Positions 62,119 through 64,000 of a stretch of DNA of 64,000 bases are shown here, piece by piece. The stretch is taken from positions 16,981,872 to 17,045,871 of the forward strand of contig OZ234497.1 of the NCBI GenBank assembly GCA_965153455.1, in the 5' to 3' direction. The notes below the pieces were generated by a model. The model had not been told where the DNA came from and made no database searches. It saw only the letters and a list, made by a program, of their open reading frames with translations. This DNA comes from Sphagnum compactum. Its lineage: Eukaryota; Bryophyta; Sphagnopsida; Sphagnales. Numbering within the stretch: the first letter of the stretch is position 1; the number at the start of each line of letters is the position of its first letter. Made by a program: the position numbers and the translations under genes.

Positions 62119-63512
62119 ACATGAAAATACGAAAATATATGAAAATATTCGCAATGTGTGTGGGATGGAATGCAACATGGTATGGTTAAATTCATATCCA
62201 CTTTGTTTCCACAAAATCATGTGACTCAACAAAAATGGCCCAATTTTCAAACCCTATAGAATATGCATCTACATCATGGTGGTTTCAAATGTACATAGAT
62301 ATGCTTACAAACCATGTATACATAGATATGTGTACATGAGTCATGTATGCATAGATACGTGTGTGTATATATATATACACACATTAAAGCACATGTGACT
62401 AAGAGCCTCCCTACAAGGTTTTTTTTTTTAAAACCCCTATTTTTGTGGTTTTTGAAAGTTTGGCAAAATTTTCCAAATTTTTGCATCATTTTTTAATTTA
62501 TGCTGATAAATTCCCACCAAATTCAAAAAAATTGTCACCGCAATGCGAAAATTCACCCCAAAAAATAAACGCTACTCTTGAGTCTCTCTACCAGTGTTGG
62601 CCAGGTATTTGATTTTGTTAATAACCATTGGATCCATTTTTTTTATAAAATATTTCAGAATTAAAGTTTTGGTTACAAAGGATTCATTTGCCCCTCAAAC
62701 CTTTTTTTTTTCTCCTAAATATGCAGTTTTCAATTACGAGACCTAAGTTAGTCATGTAAGGCCCATGGCATTACCTATTTTCAGTCATGGATCTTTAGGG
62801 ATAAAAATAATCCATAAACTTTTTCCTACAACACTCGCATGCAAAGAAGATTGTTAAAAATTGCTAACCTCCAAAAGGTGTAAAATGCAAATTTTCTTTC
62901 ACAAAAATATCCAAAGCTCCCCACAAAAAATAATAATTATAATAATAAATCAGAGTGACTTTTCTGAACACATTTCCCAATTCAATGAAGTTGCTCCCAT
63001 TTGAACCAATAGTTTAAAACAAGTTATGAATAGCCAAAATAATAATATATTTTGTGACAATATTTGGATTGGTTACATCTACAAACTTCTGATATATACG
63101 TATAATTTGGCAAAATTTTCCAAAAAATTTAGGCAAAATTAGTCACATTTACACTAGGCAAAAAATAATAATAATAATAATAACAATAATAATAAAATCT
63201 GTATGAAAGTAGGGGGGAAAAAAGTTTCCTCTATATTTCTGGCTACATACAAGGAAACTTATCAAAAAAATCTCTGACAAATTTAGGCCATTTTTTTTTT
63301 CCCATGAAAAATCCTTTGTTTAGGTCGAAAATCATATTTTTCAAACCAATGGGGTTGCTAGGATTGGGTGGTCTGAATTGTAAACATTTACCCTTGTATT
63401 TACCCGGGTTGATAAACTTTGAAAAGCTTTTAACATATATATATATACCCATGTAAAGAACATTTTATTTTCGGAAAACTTGACTTCATCTAAACTGACA
63501 ATTATTTTTTAG

Positions 63513-64000
63513 GTACCCACCAAACACTAGGAGGCCAAAACTAAGAACCTACAAAATTCCAATACCCATATGGGGGGGGGGGGGTTGAGAGGGAAAAGCC
63601 TTGATCATTAAATGGGTTCCATCATTCATTTGCCTTGTGTGGCCCCTCAACTCCATCATAATTTTTTTTTTTTAAATCTATATCAAACAATCACTATTGG
63701 AGACCCCCCCCCCCCCCCCAAAAAAAAAAACTAATTTTTATTAAATATTTTTAACTCCTTGGTTATGAGTAGGTACTAATATGGATTCCATGTTTTTAAA
63801 ATAAAATTATTTAAAATTATTTGTAGGTTAAAATAATTTTCTTCTCAAAAATGCAATTCCATTTTTGGCTCCTCCCCCCCCCCCCCCTCTTCTACTCTAT
63901 AATGATTTTATTGTGCAAAATGGTCTATCAACTTATCAAAGGTGGAAAATTACTTAATAACGAATTAATAATTAGCTTAAAGGGCGGTGAGAACGAGGGT
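63513..64000 (+). promoter_or_regulatory. Possible promoter region of a gene beyond the window
   Basis: AGGTACCCACC (about 63512-63522), GTAGGTACTAA (about 63768-63778), poly-C runs of 16 and 14 (63704-63719, 63874-63887) and a following CT-rich stretch recall the 5' flanks of the two genes described above. No coding start is present in the window, so this is a weak positional inference. Confidence 0.2.

Larger units (their letters stand above)
56912..64000. other. Intergenic DNA rich in inverted-repeat elements
   Basis: No supported gene. From left to right: GTGTAA-rich palindromic DNA (57866-58030 and 58590-58770), element E copy 1 (58082-58293), MITE family A copy (58812-59002), telomere-ended hairpin (59028-59123), TIR element F (60676-60889), element E copy 2 (61677-61880), hairpin (62048-62118), poly-G (63572-63584) and poly-C tracts (63704-63719, 63874-63887). 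Confidence 0.65.

Noticed and set aside
1-64000. tRNA, rRNA and CRISPR loci
   Set aside because: No convincing cloverleaf with both boxes and acceptor pairing, no rRNA-like blocks, and no regularly spaced repeat-spacer array were seen. The only direct-repeat arrays are head-to-tail minisatellites without spacers.

Overview
This window is nuclear DNA from a land plant. The evidence is: an ERECTA-type receptor kinase with one exon per leucine-rich repeat, a GPI-anchored fasciclin-like arabinogalactan protein, a chloroplast-type carotenoid-isomerase-like oxidoreductase, plant telomere motifs (TTTAGGG), GT-AG introns throughout, and long AT-rich intergenic DNA full of small non-autonomous elements. 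The species cannot be named from the sequence. The genes are recognisable but fairly diverged from the flowering-plant proteins I know, so a non-flowering lineage is possible; this is an inference.

Layout. 1-4.6 kb: AT-rich, no gene. 5.4-15.1 kb (+): a complete 27-exon ERECTA-family receptor kinase. 15.1-19.4 kb: spacer with interstitial telomere repeats and transposon-like repeats. 19.4-24.7 kb (+): a decayed RAN1/HMA7-type copper-transporting P1B-ATPase, a pseudogene with stops, frameshifts and lost catalytic residues. 26.1-29.3 kb (-): a 10-exon SEC14-type (CRAL-TRIO) lipid-transfer protein gene with its GC-richer 5' region up to about 30.6 kb. 30.6-49.5 kb: a gene desert with dispersed repeats. 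49.56-50.07 kb: a roughly 60-bp minisatellite just upstream of an intronless FLA gene (50.3-51.15 kb, +). 52.2-52.6 kb: a Harbinger-like MITE inside a small tandem duplication. 53.2-56.9 kb (+): a 6-exon FAD-dependent carotenoid-isomerase-like gene. 56.9-64 kb: a spacer with at least four inverted-repeat elements, ending in AGGTA/poly-C sequence that may be the promoter of a gene beyond the window.

Exon models for the three multi-exon genes were built by matching conserved protein blocks to GT/AG sites. In each, the exon lengths sum to a multiple of three and every junction is phase-consistent, which is strong internal support. The genes share no pathway: they cover cell-surface signalling, copper transport (dead), phosphoinositide/lipid transfer, cell-wall glycoprotein and plastid redox/isomerase functions.

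The main points of interest are: the multiply disabled copper ATPase; a MITE whose insertion can be read against a neighbouring empty copy of its target; a 33-bp-armed hairpin ending in telomere units; several small TIR element families recurring across the window; and a common order of AGGTA/TACCT cluster, poly-C tract and CT-rich leader upstream of two unrelated genes.
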